From assembly GCF_009856605.1 (NCBI RefSeq), contig NZ_CP047242.1:1176001-1240000 (forward strand): a stretch of DNA of 64,000 nucleotides. The letters run 5' to 3'. A program made the position numbers and the translations under genes. Positions 56,782-64,000 of this stretch are shown in pieces; the stretch's first letter is position 1, and each line of letters starts with the position of its first letter. The notes under the pieces are model-generated. The model had not been told where the DNA came from. It was given only the letters and a program-made list of their open reading frames with translations, and did not search any database. The DNA is from Trichormus variabilis 0441 (lineage in GTDB: Bacteria > Cyanobacteriota > Cyanobacteriia > Cyanobacteriales > Nostocaceae).

Positions 56782-57501
56782 TTAAATTCCTGCACCATCC
56801 AAAAACTCTTCAATGACTAAATTACTCTCAGCTTTAGTCTCTTGGAGGTGTTGATTGTCCACCTGGTTGATGGATACATGAAAATTACCTCCTAACTGTT
56901 CTACCTGCTGTTCTAAATCCTTCACACGTTCAAAGAGGGCGCGGATAGCCTCTGCTTCCATATCACGGACTTTTCCATGGGCTAAAACATGAGCTTGATC
57001 AACCCGAATCAAACGCCCTGGAACGCCTACGACTGTCGTATTGCTGGGAACATCGCGCAAAACTACTGAACCTGCACCAATACGAACGTTGTTACCAATG
57101 TGAATATTACCTAATACTTTTGCACCCGCTCCTACAACTACATTCTCACCCAATGTAGGATGACGCTTACCGCTTTCCTTTCCTGTGCCGCCAAGGGTAA
57201 CACCTTGATAAATCAGTGCATAATCACCAACAATGGCGGTTTCACCAATAACTACACCCATACCGTGGTCAATAAATACGCCTTTACCAATCTTTGCACC
57301 AGGGTGAATTTCAATTCCTGTCAAAAATCGACTGATACTCGAAATCAATCGTGGAAATAAGGGAATTCCAATCTTATACAACCAATGGGTAAGGCGATGA
57401 AACATCAAGGCTTGAAGGCCAGGATAACAAAATAAAATTTCTAGCCAATTACGGGCTGCGGGATCGCGTTCATAAATTGTGCGTAAGTCAGTTAAAAGCA
57501 T
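56782..57501 (-). CDS. cysE: Serine O-acetyltransferase
   Basis: 239 residues. The helical N-domain is followed by a left-handed hexapeptide helix: [53 protein letters not shown]. It makes O-acetylserine, the carbon donor for cysteine. Shorter than E. coli CysE (273) at the N-terminus. The C-terminal extension includes a coiled stretch ([21 protein letters not shown]). Divergent from rrf2-cysK across two palindromes. Confidence 0.95.
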   Translation of the reverse strand: MLLTDLRTIYERDPAARNWLEILFCYPGLQALMFHRLTHWLYKIGIPLFPRLISSISRFLTGIEIHPGAKIGKGVFIDHGMGVVIGETAIVGDYALIYQGVTLGGTGKESGKRHPTLGENVVVGAGAKVLGNIHIGNNVRIGAGSVVLRDVPSNTTVVGVPGRLIRVDQAHVLAHGKVRDMEAEAIRALFERVKDLEQQVEQLGGNFHVSINQVDNQHLQETKAESNLVIEEFLDGAGI

Positions 57502-57636
57502 ATTTTTGCCCTGAGAAATGATGAGTTAGTTTGAGATTGTGGTGATATTTATTACATAAATGAATAAGTGATAACTAAGGAAATTAGGTTTTCATACACT
57601 GATTCAGGCTTAAATAAAAAGCTTTATGGACAAATA

Positions 57637-57660
57637 ACGGTAAGCTGATAGACTTATAGT
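57637..57660. promoter_or_regulatory. 24-bp palindrome, site 8
   Basis: ACGGTAAGCT-GATA-GACTTATAGT, between cysE and rrf2; 136 bases from cysE. Confidence 0.65.
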
Positions 57661-57728
57661 AATTTAATGAATCTTCGCAGAACTGTATCTCATAGAACAT
57701 TGTTTTTAGCAATTTTCTCGTTTAAAGT

Positions 57729-57752
57729 ACAATAAGTCTATCAATTAACAGT
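57729..57752. promoter_or_regulatory. 24-bp palindrome, site 9 (autoregulatory position)
   Basis: ACAATAAGTC-TATC-AATTAACAGT, the reverse complement of ACTGTTAATT-GATA-GACTTATTGT. It ends three bases before the rrf2 start, so bound protein would block its own expression. Confidence 0.65.
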
Positions 57753-57755
57753 GGT

Positions 57756-58226
57756 ATGATGACGCAGAGCTTAAAAAAACAAAACTATACCCTATTGGAT
57801 CTGTCTGCCAAAGTGGAATATGCACTATTGGCACTTTTAGAACTAGCTAACCAATATGTTCAAAAAACACCCACAACCATGAGTGACATCTCTGCTAAGC
57901 ATCCGATTCCAGAGCGCTATCTAGAGCAGATTCTTTCTAGTTTGCGGCGGGCTGGCGTGGTGCAGAGTCAACGCGGTTCTAGAGGTGGCTTTGTTTTGAC
58001 CCGTGAACCTCGGCAATTGACCTTGTTAGAGGTCGTAATTATGTTGGATGGAGAGCAAAAAGAAAAAGAATCCCCTTCTGAAGAAAATTTAGAAAAAAGC
58101 TTGGTGTGCGAGATTTGGCAACAAGCGGATGTAGCTGCACAAAATATTTTGAGCCAATATACTATCCAAGACTTGTGTGACCAACGAGAAGCACGTTTAC
58201 AGAAAGGTCAGATGTATTACATTTAG
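57756..58226 (+). CDS. Rrf2-family transcriptional regulator, CymR-like
   Basis: 156 residues; ATG 57756 or 57759. The winged helix reads LSAKVEYALLALLELANQY to LEQILSSLRRAGVVQSQRGSRGGFVLTREP. There are only two cysteines (C118, C141), not the three clustered ones of IscR, so an Fe-S cluster of IscR type is unlikely. This and cysK 18 bases downstream resemble Bacillus CymR, which represses sulfur genes in complex with CysK. Best candidate for binding the 24-bp palindrome, two copies of which lie upstream. Confidence 0.9.
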   Translation: MMTQSLKKQNYTLLDLSAKVEYALLALLELANQYVQKTPTTMSDISAKHPIPERYLEQILSSLRRAGVVQSQRGSRGGFVLTREPRQLTLLEVVIMLDGEQKEKESPSEENLEKSLVCEIWQQADVAAQNILSQYTIQDLCDQREARLQKGQMYYI

Positions 58227-58244
58227 CGATATAAGAATACTGTT

Positions 58245-59207
58245 ATGAAAATTGCCAGAAATATTACAGAGCTAGTTGGACGCACGCCATTGGTGCGGTT
58301 AAATAATATTCCTCAAGCAGAGGGATCTGTAGCCGATATAGTGGTGAAGTTAGAAAGCATGAACCCATCTGCGTCGGTGAAAGACAGAATTGGCGTAAGT
58401 ATGGTGGAAAGTGCAGAAGAGGCAGGTCTAATTCATCCAGGTAAGACAATATTAGTAGAACCAACTTCAGGAAATACGGGTATTGCTTTGGCAATGGTGG
58501 CTGCTGCTAAAGGCTATCATTTGATTCTGACCATGCCGGAGACGATGAGTACAGAAAGACGGTCGATGTTGCGAGCTTATGGCGCACAGTTGGAATTAAC
58601 TCCAGGTCTGGAAGGGATGCGGGGAGCGATCGCCAGAGCCGAGCAGATTGTAACAGAATTGCCTAATGCCTATATGTTGCAACAGTTCCGTAACCCAGCG
58701 AATCCCAAAGTACATCGTCAAACTACTGCTGAAGAAATTTGGTCAGATACCGATGGACAGGTAGATATTGTGGTGGGTGGAGTCGGGACTGGCGGAACAT
58801 TAACTGGAGTCGCTCAGGTACTTAAAGAACGTAAACCCAGTTTTCAAGCTATTGCTGTAGAACCAAGCAATAGCCAAGTGCTTTCCGGAGGAAAATCAGG
58901 AGCGCATAAAATTCAAGGTATCGGTGCAGGATTTATCCCGGCAATTTGTCGTCTGGAATTGATTGATCAGATAATTGCCGTTTCGGATGAGGATGCGATC
59001 GCCTATAGTCGCAGATTAGCAAGAGAAGAAGGTTTATTATCAGGTATCTCTACAGGTGCAGCGTTGTATGCAGCTATTCAGGTGGCAAAGCGTCCAGAAA
59101 ATAGCGGTAAGTTGATTGTTATGGTTCAACCTAGTTTTGGCGAACGCTATTTGAGTACCACGTTGTTCAAGGATTTATCAGAGTTGGAAATATCTGCACT
59201 CAATTAA
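58245..59207 (+). CDS. cysK: Cysteine synthase A (O-acetylserine thiol-lyase)
   Basis: 320 residues. PLP lysine in [12 protein letters not shown] (about residue 46), substrate loop [14 protein letters not shown] and PLP phosphate loop [28 protein letters not shown] is typical of CysK. Makes cysteine from O-acetylserine and sulfide. Cotranscribed with rrf2 and faces cysE, so substrate supply, synthesis and control are together. Confidence 0.95.
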   Translation: MKIARNITELVGRTPLVRLNNIPQAEGSVADIVVKLESMNPSASVKDRIGVSMVESAEEAGLIHPGKTILVEPTSGNTGIALAMVAAAKGYHLILTMPETMSTERRSMLRAYGAQLELTPGLEGMRGAIARAEQIVTELPNAYMLQQFRNPANPKVHRQTTAEEIWSDTDGQVDIVVGGVGTGGTLTGVAQVLKERKPSFQAIAVEPSNSQVLSGGKSGAHKIQGIGAGFIPAICRLELIDQIIAVSDEDAIAYSRRLAREEGLLSGISTGAALYAAIQVAKRPENSGKLIVMVQPSFGERYLSTTLFKDLSELEISALN

Positions 59208-59302
59208 TACTGAGTTGTCAGCAAAAATAGTAACTTAGGCCGGAAGTGGAGAGTGGAGATCCAGCATCTTCCATCCTAGTTTACTAATTTCTTTACACTC
59301 CA

Positions 59303-59728
59303 TTACTCCAGAATATAAGTATTCAGATAATCTAGAGGAACGGTAAACACATAGTACAGTACACCCCCTCCCAGGAGAATCACAGCCAGACTCGCCAGAA
59401 GTATCCAACGGTCTGGTGGTTGATAAGTATCCTCGTCAATATCTTTGCGAACAGCGAAATAATGCTGTGTTGAAAGTAACACGGTCAATACTCCGACTAA
59501 GGCAAATGCCAATCCCAACTTCCAACCATTACCAGGAGGCTGTGATGCTAATGGAGGTTGAAGAATCCGCAATCGCACAATCAACACACCAAAACCCATG
59601 AGTGCAATACCACTCCGCATCCATGCTAGATAGGTACGTTCATTAGCTAAATGATCTCGGATTCTATCGGATCTATATTTCTTTTTTACTGAATTTTTAC
59701 TTGGCAATTTTTCGGCTTCTATTGTCAT
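59303..59728 (-). CDS. DUF202 membrane protein
   Basis: 141 residues. DHLANERTYLAWMRSGIALMGFGVLIVRLR is the DUF202 signature, then two further membrane segments (GLAFALVGVLTVLLSTQHYF, ILLASLAVILLGGGVLYYV). Function unknown, plasma membrane. Converges with cysK. The following 300 bases (59729-60031) hold AT-rich promoter DNA and a short frame that is probably not coding. Confidence 0.88.
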   Translation of the reverse strand: MTIEAEKLPSKNSVKKKYRSDRIRDHLANERTYLAWMRSGIALMGFGVLIVRLRILQPPLASQPPGNGWKLGLAFALVGVLTVLLSTQHYFAVRKDIDEDTYQPPDRWILLASLAVILLGGGVLYYVFTVPLDYLNTYILE

Positions 59729-60031
59729 GAGATATATTTATTTATTTGCTTCTCAAGTAATTTTAATATTTCATCTATTTTACAAAATTAAGCTGACATT
59801 TTTTAGGAAATCAATAAAGATTTCTCTAACAAAAATAGTAATCAAATTAATTGATTAACTTAGAGATTTTAATAAATGGTTTCTATCAAAAATTGGGCAT
59901 TACTGAATATGAGGAGGAAAATTAATAACTCATCAAGTATGATTGTATTGCGATGCAGAGAGAAAACACCCGCAAAGATATGATGCGCGCGATTCATATT
60001 GTGATTCAGTAAAGCCAACTTTTTACTAGCA

Positions 60032-60832
60032 TTAGCGTTTAAAAATTATGTCGTACAGCGACAGGAGAATTTCCACCACAATCAAAATCACCACATACCA
60101 TTCTACTCGCTGGCTACTGCTATGCTGCATGAACTCCAGCACAGTTTGTGCAGTTTGAGAAATTAGCTCTAGTTTTCGTTCCAAAGCATTATGACGCTCA
60201 CGGATTTCATATTCATCTTCCAAACGCAGATATAAGTTTTCTAGTTGTGGTGATTCCCATAGCAATTCCGGCTTATCGATAATTTCTACTCGACCCACAA
60301 TTTTATGTTGAACTAACAGGGTAGCTCCAAGTTGACGCAATAATTCCCGACTTTTGCGTTGACTCCTATTGTCACCCTGGAGACTAGCCGCGAACGGTTC
60401 AATTTGATCAAATACAGTTGCTAGACTCGTTTCATAGTGAGATAGAACAACACTCTTAGCAAGAATATCAGCCACTATCTGTAAACGTTCTACGCTAAAT
60501 TCATGCAGGAAAATTTTCCCTTCTTTAACTCTTTCACTTTCCGCAATATTGCGGCGAACATCTACCTCTTCTGTTTCCGGTTCAGTAAAAGAATCACTAA
60601 CTAGAGAGGATAGTTTGCTCAAAAATGCTACCTTTTCCATAGGCTCAAGGTTGAACAAAACAACTGCACCATAACTCAGAAGCACAGCACAACCTTGTTC
60701 ACCTACGGTAACTATTAATGGCATAGTCGCCAAGCAATCATAATTCTCCAATCTTTGTAGGTTAATTTTCTTACCAAGGAATAGGGCTTGCGCTTTAAAG
60801 CTATCTTTGCCGTGAAAAAGGAGTTTTTGCAT
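60032..60832 (-). CDS. RMD1/DUF155 family protein
   Basis: 266 residues. The DUF155 core is seen in EQGCAVLLSYGAVVLFNLE, LPLIVTV-like start, FAASLQGDNRSQRKSRELLRQLG and LEDEYEIRERHNALERKLELISQTAQTVLEFMQ. A single membrane segment lies at the end (WYVVILIVVEILLSLYDI), making a tail-anchored protein. Eukaryotic relatives are mitochondrial RMD1. Role unknown. Confidence 0.88.
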   Translation of the reverse strand: MQKLLFHGKDSFKAQALFLGKKINLQRLENYDCLATMPLIVTVGEQGCAVLLSYGAVVLFNLEPMEKVAFLSKLSSLVSDSFTEPETEEVDVRRNIAESERVKEGKIFLHEFSVERLQIVADILAKSVVLSHYETSLATVFDQIEPFAASLQGDNRSQRKSRELLRQLGATLLVQHKIVGRVEIIDKPELLWESPQLENLYLRLEDEYEIRERHNALERKLELISQTAQTVLEFMQHSSSQRVEWYVVILIVVEILLSLYDIIFKR

Positions 60833-61281
60833 TGTCGCCTGACACTATATTTTTGTCCATCAAGGGAATACCAGGAAATAAATTATCCCATCTTGTGATG
60901 CGATTAAGATGCCTGCTACTCATCACAGACAAGTAGGATATCCATCCTAGAATAAATTTTGGGACTTTTTTATGGAGAATTCCCTCTATGGCTATAGATT
61001 TTCTAGTAGATTACTAGCCAGTTGTAGTGGAGCGATGACCGAGTACTGTAAATTGGTTGCTGCGTGACTTTACAGCATAGGGTCAACAACTGGCGATTTG
61101 TTGCGGCTGTTCCGCTCTCTTGATATCTCATTTAAACTGGAAAATATAGATAAGTTATGCCAAATTGCCAAAATCTTTGAAGTCCGTCATAAATTGACAA
61201 CAAAAGAGCCGGAAGAATTCCGACTCTTTATTTCTGTGCAATGTTTTAGCTGAACAGACCTATTCAATTCCTACCAGTCAC
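60833..61281. other. Gap with stem-loops
   Basis: It contains a wide inverted pair CCAGTTGT (61018-61025) and ACAACTGG (61086-61093), within which GTAAA/TTTAC could also pair, and the terminator at 61203-61229. This could be a small RNA, but nothing identifies it. Confidence 0.4.
61203..61229 (-). terminator. Terminator of the 61282-61905 gene
   Basis: On the minus strand AAAGAGTCGG, loop, CCGGCTCTTT, then TTGTTGTC. One mismatch in a 10-bp stem. Confidence 0.75.
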
Positions 61282-61905
61282 TTAATCTTCGATTTTCGCT
61301 GTGGTAACTCCTGCATCTAGTGCGGCTTGAGAATTTTCGGGAATAAACCAGTTAACTTCGCCAGATTGGAAAACCTTTGCAGGTGGAAGATTGAATTCAA
61401 TTTCACTAGTTTGGGGGTTGTTTGTAGCAACTAACCTAGTTCCATGAACAATCTTAACAACTTGAGCGGGAGTGGCTGCTTGTTCTGCTGTAGCAGCTTT
61501 TCCAGGAAGATAAACACCTTGACAGTCCCACTCATCATCAGTTTCTGCACCACTAGGAAGCAGATATAATTCATTGTCGTAGGTCGAGGTAGATTTTTTC
61601 GGTTTTTCACCGTATATCAATAGTGTTTTATCTGTTTCATTGCGACAAATTCCCACAGGTTCTTCACTATTTTCTATAATGTATTTTTGGTATTGCAAGT
61701 TAGAAATTCTTTGCTCAATTTCTGGTGTTCCCCCTTGGGTTTGTCTATCCTGTAAAGCAGAGTCTAGTGATTTGGTGATTTCTATATAGTCTGGGTCATT
61801 AGCTAATTTCTTTCCTGCCCAAGATGGTGAAGCAACCATCAAGTTGACCAAGAGTAATAAGCAAACTAGCGCGGTTTTGAGTAGAGTATTCTTGAAAATT
61901 TTCAT
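61282..61905 (-). CDS. Exported hypothetical protein
   Basis: 207 residues. The leader MKIFKNTLLKTALVCLLLLVNLMVASPSWAG is a signal peptide ending at AG. The mature part has ICRNETDKTLLIYGEKP, DDEWDCQGVYLPG and a closing FNLPPAKVFQSGEVNWFIPENSQAALDAG. Two cysteines may form a disulfide. Lumenal or periplasmic. No family recognised. It lies between DUF155 and cadD on the same strand. Confidence 0.75.
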   Translation of the reverse strand: MKIFKNTLLKTALVCLLLLVNLMVASPSWAGKKLANDPDYIEITKSLDSALQDRQTQGGTPEIEQRISNLQYQKYIIENSEEPVGICRNETDKTLLIYGEKPKKSTSTYDNELYLLPSGAETDDEWDCQGVYLPGKAATAEQAATPAQVVKIVHGTRLVATNNPQTSEIEFNLPPAKVFQSGEVNWFIPENSQAALDAGVTTAKIED

Positions 61906-62012
61906 GGTTTTCTCCTGAAAAATTAGTGGTTTCGGATGCTAACTACCTAATTGAAGGTATTAATTGAGAATTTTTACATCTATCTAATGATGCAAGTTAC
62001 TAAGATAAAAGC

Positions 62013-62765
62013 TCATTTTTGTTTAATTCCAGGTATAACTTCTGCTTCAGGTGCTTCCAAGGAGAATCTATAATTTACTCGCCAAATATTCTTGCTTAAA
62101 ATTAACAGGTAAGACCCAATGCTTACACAGATTATGAAAAGTAAAATGGGAGTTTCTATCGTTTGGCTTTCTATAAAAATGGAAACACCTAATCCTATTA
62201 AAAGAAAGGGAACTAAAGAATTACCATAGTGGGTAATTGCAGAAGCGATCGCCTTGATCTGAGTTAAGTGATAGGCTAGATAACACCACACACCTACCAT
62301 CACAAAGAAAACTAGCAAAATTACCAGTAAGTTATCCCATGTATTCGTAGCAAACATGGGCATATAGATACTAATGTTGTCACTACCATTCGCAATTGTG
62401 ACTGCTGCTACACCATAGGTTTGGGGTGAAAGAAAATTGTTCCACCAAGACGGCGAAGATTCAAGAGTATTTAAATCCTCTGTGTCGCTAGTCTCTTGAT
62501 TTAGTAAGCGATTGATGCCAATAATTATCGGCGCAATACCCAGTAGACCAATCCAAGACCCTGGGATGATGAATCTGCCAAAGAAGCTAGGCAAACTGGC
62601 AACTACTAAGGCACTAAAACCCAAATACTGACCGATAAATATATGGCGACGGCGAAAACAAGCATTTATTTGTGAGAAAAACAGTGACAGGACGACAATA
62701 TCGTCGAGATTAGTAGCCACAAAAGCCGTGAATCCTGTAGAAATAGCAGTCAGTAGTTCGCTCAT
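62013..62765 (-). CDS. CadD-family cadmium resistance transporter, paralogue 2
   Basis: 250 residues, five to six membrane segments. FVATNLDDIVVLSLFFSQIN and VTIANGSDNISIYMPMF are the two family repeats, matching the paralogue at 32169. It has a longer middle loop and C-tail. The gene is divergent from the LysR gene, with a 24-bp palindrome between them, which puts an ion transporter inside the putative sulfur regulon. Actual substrate uncertain. Confidence 0.88.
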   Translation of the reverse strand: MSELLTAISTGFTAFVATNLDDIVVLSLFFSQINACFRRRHIFIGQYLGFSALVVASLPSFFGRFIIPGSWIGLLGIAPIIIGINRLLNQETSDTEDLNTLESSPSWWNNFLSPQTYGVAAVTIANGSDNISIYMPMFATNTWDNLLVILLVFFVMVGVWCYLAYHLTQIKAIASAITHYGNSLVPFLLIGLGVSIFIESQTIETPILLFIICVSIGSYLLILSKNIWRVNYRFSLEAPEAEVIPGIKQK

Positions 62766-63016
62766 GGGTGCGTTGTGTCTCCTTAATGGTAGTGACCGTC
62801 AAGCATCTGTATGGGTGAAATGGAGGTTGTGAGTGTGGAAAATTGGTAAGTTCAGAAAATCATCAGTGTAGTTAGCACTTTGACTAGAGGTATAGTTTCA
62901 CTCTATGGTTACCTATCAATAAGAGCAAACAGTCTTTTTTGTTAAATCCATAGACTGAATTTATGGATGTGCAGATATGACTGCAACAGTGGAAGTAAAG
63001 ATCATTACAACAATCT

Positions 63017-63040
63017 ACAGTTAGTCGCTAAATTTACCGT
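63017..63040. promoter_or_regulatory. 24-bp palindrome, site 10
   Basis: ACAGTTAGTC-GCTA-AATTTACCGT, 95 bases before the LysR gene and 252 before cadD. Confidence 0.6.
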
Positions 63041-63134
63041 ATAATTCCTTTAATATCTTCAAAATAACTGCTACGCGATTTATCACAATTGCGGAGATAG
63101 TTAATTTTGAATTTTGAATTCGGAGCAGAGCGAC

Positions 63135-64000
63135 GTGACGCTAGAACAGTTACGCATTTTTTTAGCTGTGGCGGAAATGCTGCACTTTACCCGTGCAGCT
63201 GAAGCACTTTATATTACTCAACCAGCAGTTAGTGCTGCTATTCAAAGCTTAGAGACAGAATATGGTGTCAGATTATTTCATCGCATTGGTCGTCATATTG
63301 AAATCACAGATGCTGGTAAATTATTACAAGGTGAGGCGCAAAAGATTATTGACCATGTACAGTTAACAGAGCGCGGTTTGAAGGAATTAAATAATCTGCA
63401 ACGGGGAGAATTAAAGATAGGTGCAAGTCTCACCGTGGGTAACTATTGGTTACCCGAAAAAATTAGCCAGTTCAAGCAGTTATATCCTGGCATTTTTATC
63501 AATTGTCAGTTGGGAAATGCTGAGGAGATTTGTGATGGAACTGCTGTAGGTATGTATGATTTGGGTTTAGTGACAGGGGAGATTAAAGCATCATTACGAC
63601 AATCTTTAGAGCAAGACGAAGTAGGAAGCGATCGCCTACACATTGTTGTGGGTAAATCTCACCCTTGGTTTCAGTATAATGAGATTTATCTAGATGAATT
63701 ATTCCGTACAAGTTGGGTGATGCGTGAATCTGGTTCTGGCGCACAGCAGATGTTTGAGCAAGCCTTACAAAGTTGGGGAATTGAGCCTAGTCGCTTAAAT
63801 GTTGTACTTAATCTCAACACTAGTGAAATGGTAAAAGCAGTTGTAGAAAGTGGTGTTGGCGCATCTGCACTTCCAGAATCAATGGTCAAGAAAGAATTAC
63901 AACTAGGGACATTACGCGCTGTGCAAATTATCAACCCACAGAAACAATCCAAGACGGAATTAGAAATTATCCAGCCAATTTGGAAACTAAAACACCGTCA
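63135..64000 (+). CDS. LysR-family transcriptional regulator, truncated at window end
   Basis: 288 residues visible from GTG 63135 (the next base triplets give TLEQLRIFLAVAEMLHFTRAA). HTH residues 1-60 (ALYITQPAVSAAIQSLETEYGVRLFHRIGR) and effector domain (GELKIGASLTVGNYWLPEKI to GVGASALPESMV) are present; only a short C-tail is missing. Divergent from cadD, which it may control. It is the alternative candidate for palindrome recognition. Confidence 0.9.
   Translation, partial: MTLEQLRIFLAVAEMLHFTRAAEALYITQPAVSAAIQSLETEYGVRLFHRIGRHIEITDAGKLLQGEAQKIIDHVQLTERGLKELNNLQRGELKIGASLTVGNYWLPEKISQFKQLYPGIFINCQLGNAEEICDGTAVGMYDLGLVTGEIKASLRQSLEQDEVGSDRLHIVVGKSHPWFQYNEIYLDELFRTSWVMRESGSGAQQMFEQALQSWGIEPSRLNVVLNLNTSEMVKAVVESGVGASALPESMVKKELQLGTLRAVQIINPQKQSKTELEIIQPIWKLKHR

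Overview
The window looks like chromosomal DNA from a filamentous, heterocyst-forming cyanobacterium of the Nostoc/Anabaena group. Four signs point there: many HIP1 octamers (GCGATCGC) on both strands, short tandem GGGGACTGGGGATT-type and TTTAGGGG-type repeats, several interspersed palindromic repeats, and typical cyanobacterial genes (PatD-like protein, DUF4079, Lin0512, hemF, PEP-CTERM protein, prx-grx fusion). I cannot name the species.

Region 1 (1-33 kb) is mostly housekeeping and conserved cyanobacterial genes. It starts with a cut-off secreted or outer-membrane protein. Then come a translationally coupled RnfD-like/DUF2330 pair, a phosphoribosyltransferase carrying an in-frame palindromic repeat, a solo TnpB transposon, a PEP-CTERM protein and TPR proteins. 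Further on are a DM13 lipoprotein, DUF4079, a GNAT/SCP2 acetyltransferase, an EamA transporter, a cupin, a peroxiredoxin-glutaredoxin fusion, truB, Lin0512, an ECF-type ATPase, a RelA/SpoT enzyme, a PatD-like protein, a VapBC-like pair, a fused peptide-ABC ATPase, NDH-2, an ABC exporter, tRNA-Tyr, tRNA-Thr and hemF. Mobile or repeated DNA is dense: at least three copies of one MITE, a second MITE, STRR repeats inside two genes, and decayed gene relics.

Region 2 (32-64 kb) is the most interesting part. It appears to be a sulfur-scavenging and redox island bounded by two CadD-family transporter genes. It holds three SsuA-type binding proteins (all with twin-arginine leaders, none with a local permease or ATPase) and an SsuD-type monooxygenase. 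Two copies of an AprA-like flavoprotein plus 2[4Fe-4S] ferredoxin module are present. The rest comprises a vanadium-haloperoxidase-like protein with an altered active-site loop, three GST-type proteins, a methyltransferase, a 2-oxoglutarate oxygenase, an aldo/keto reductase, an Asp/Glu-racemase-like protein, a PhnD-like protein, cysE, cysK, an Rrf2 regulator and a LysR regulator.

Ten copies of a 24-bp palindrome (arms close to ACGGTAAATC and GATTTACCGT around a 4-base centre, usually GATA or GGTC) sit in the promoter regions of this island, and I did not see it elsewhere. They lie in nearly every divergent gap from 34.3 to 63.0 kb, including those of cysE/rrf2-cysK, TPR/ssuD and cadD/lysR. 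I infer one regulon. The Rrf2 protein, encoded just before cysK and opposite cysE, is the leading candidate regulator, in the manner of Bacillus CymR, which works with CysK and O-acetylserine. The divergent LysR protein is the alternative.
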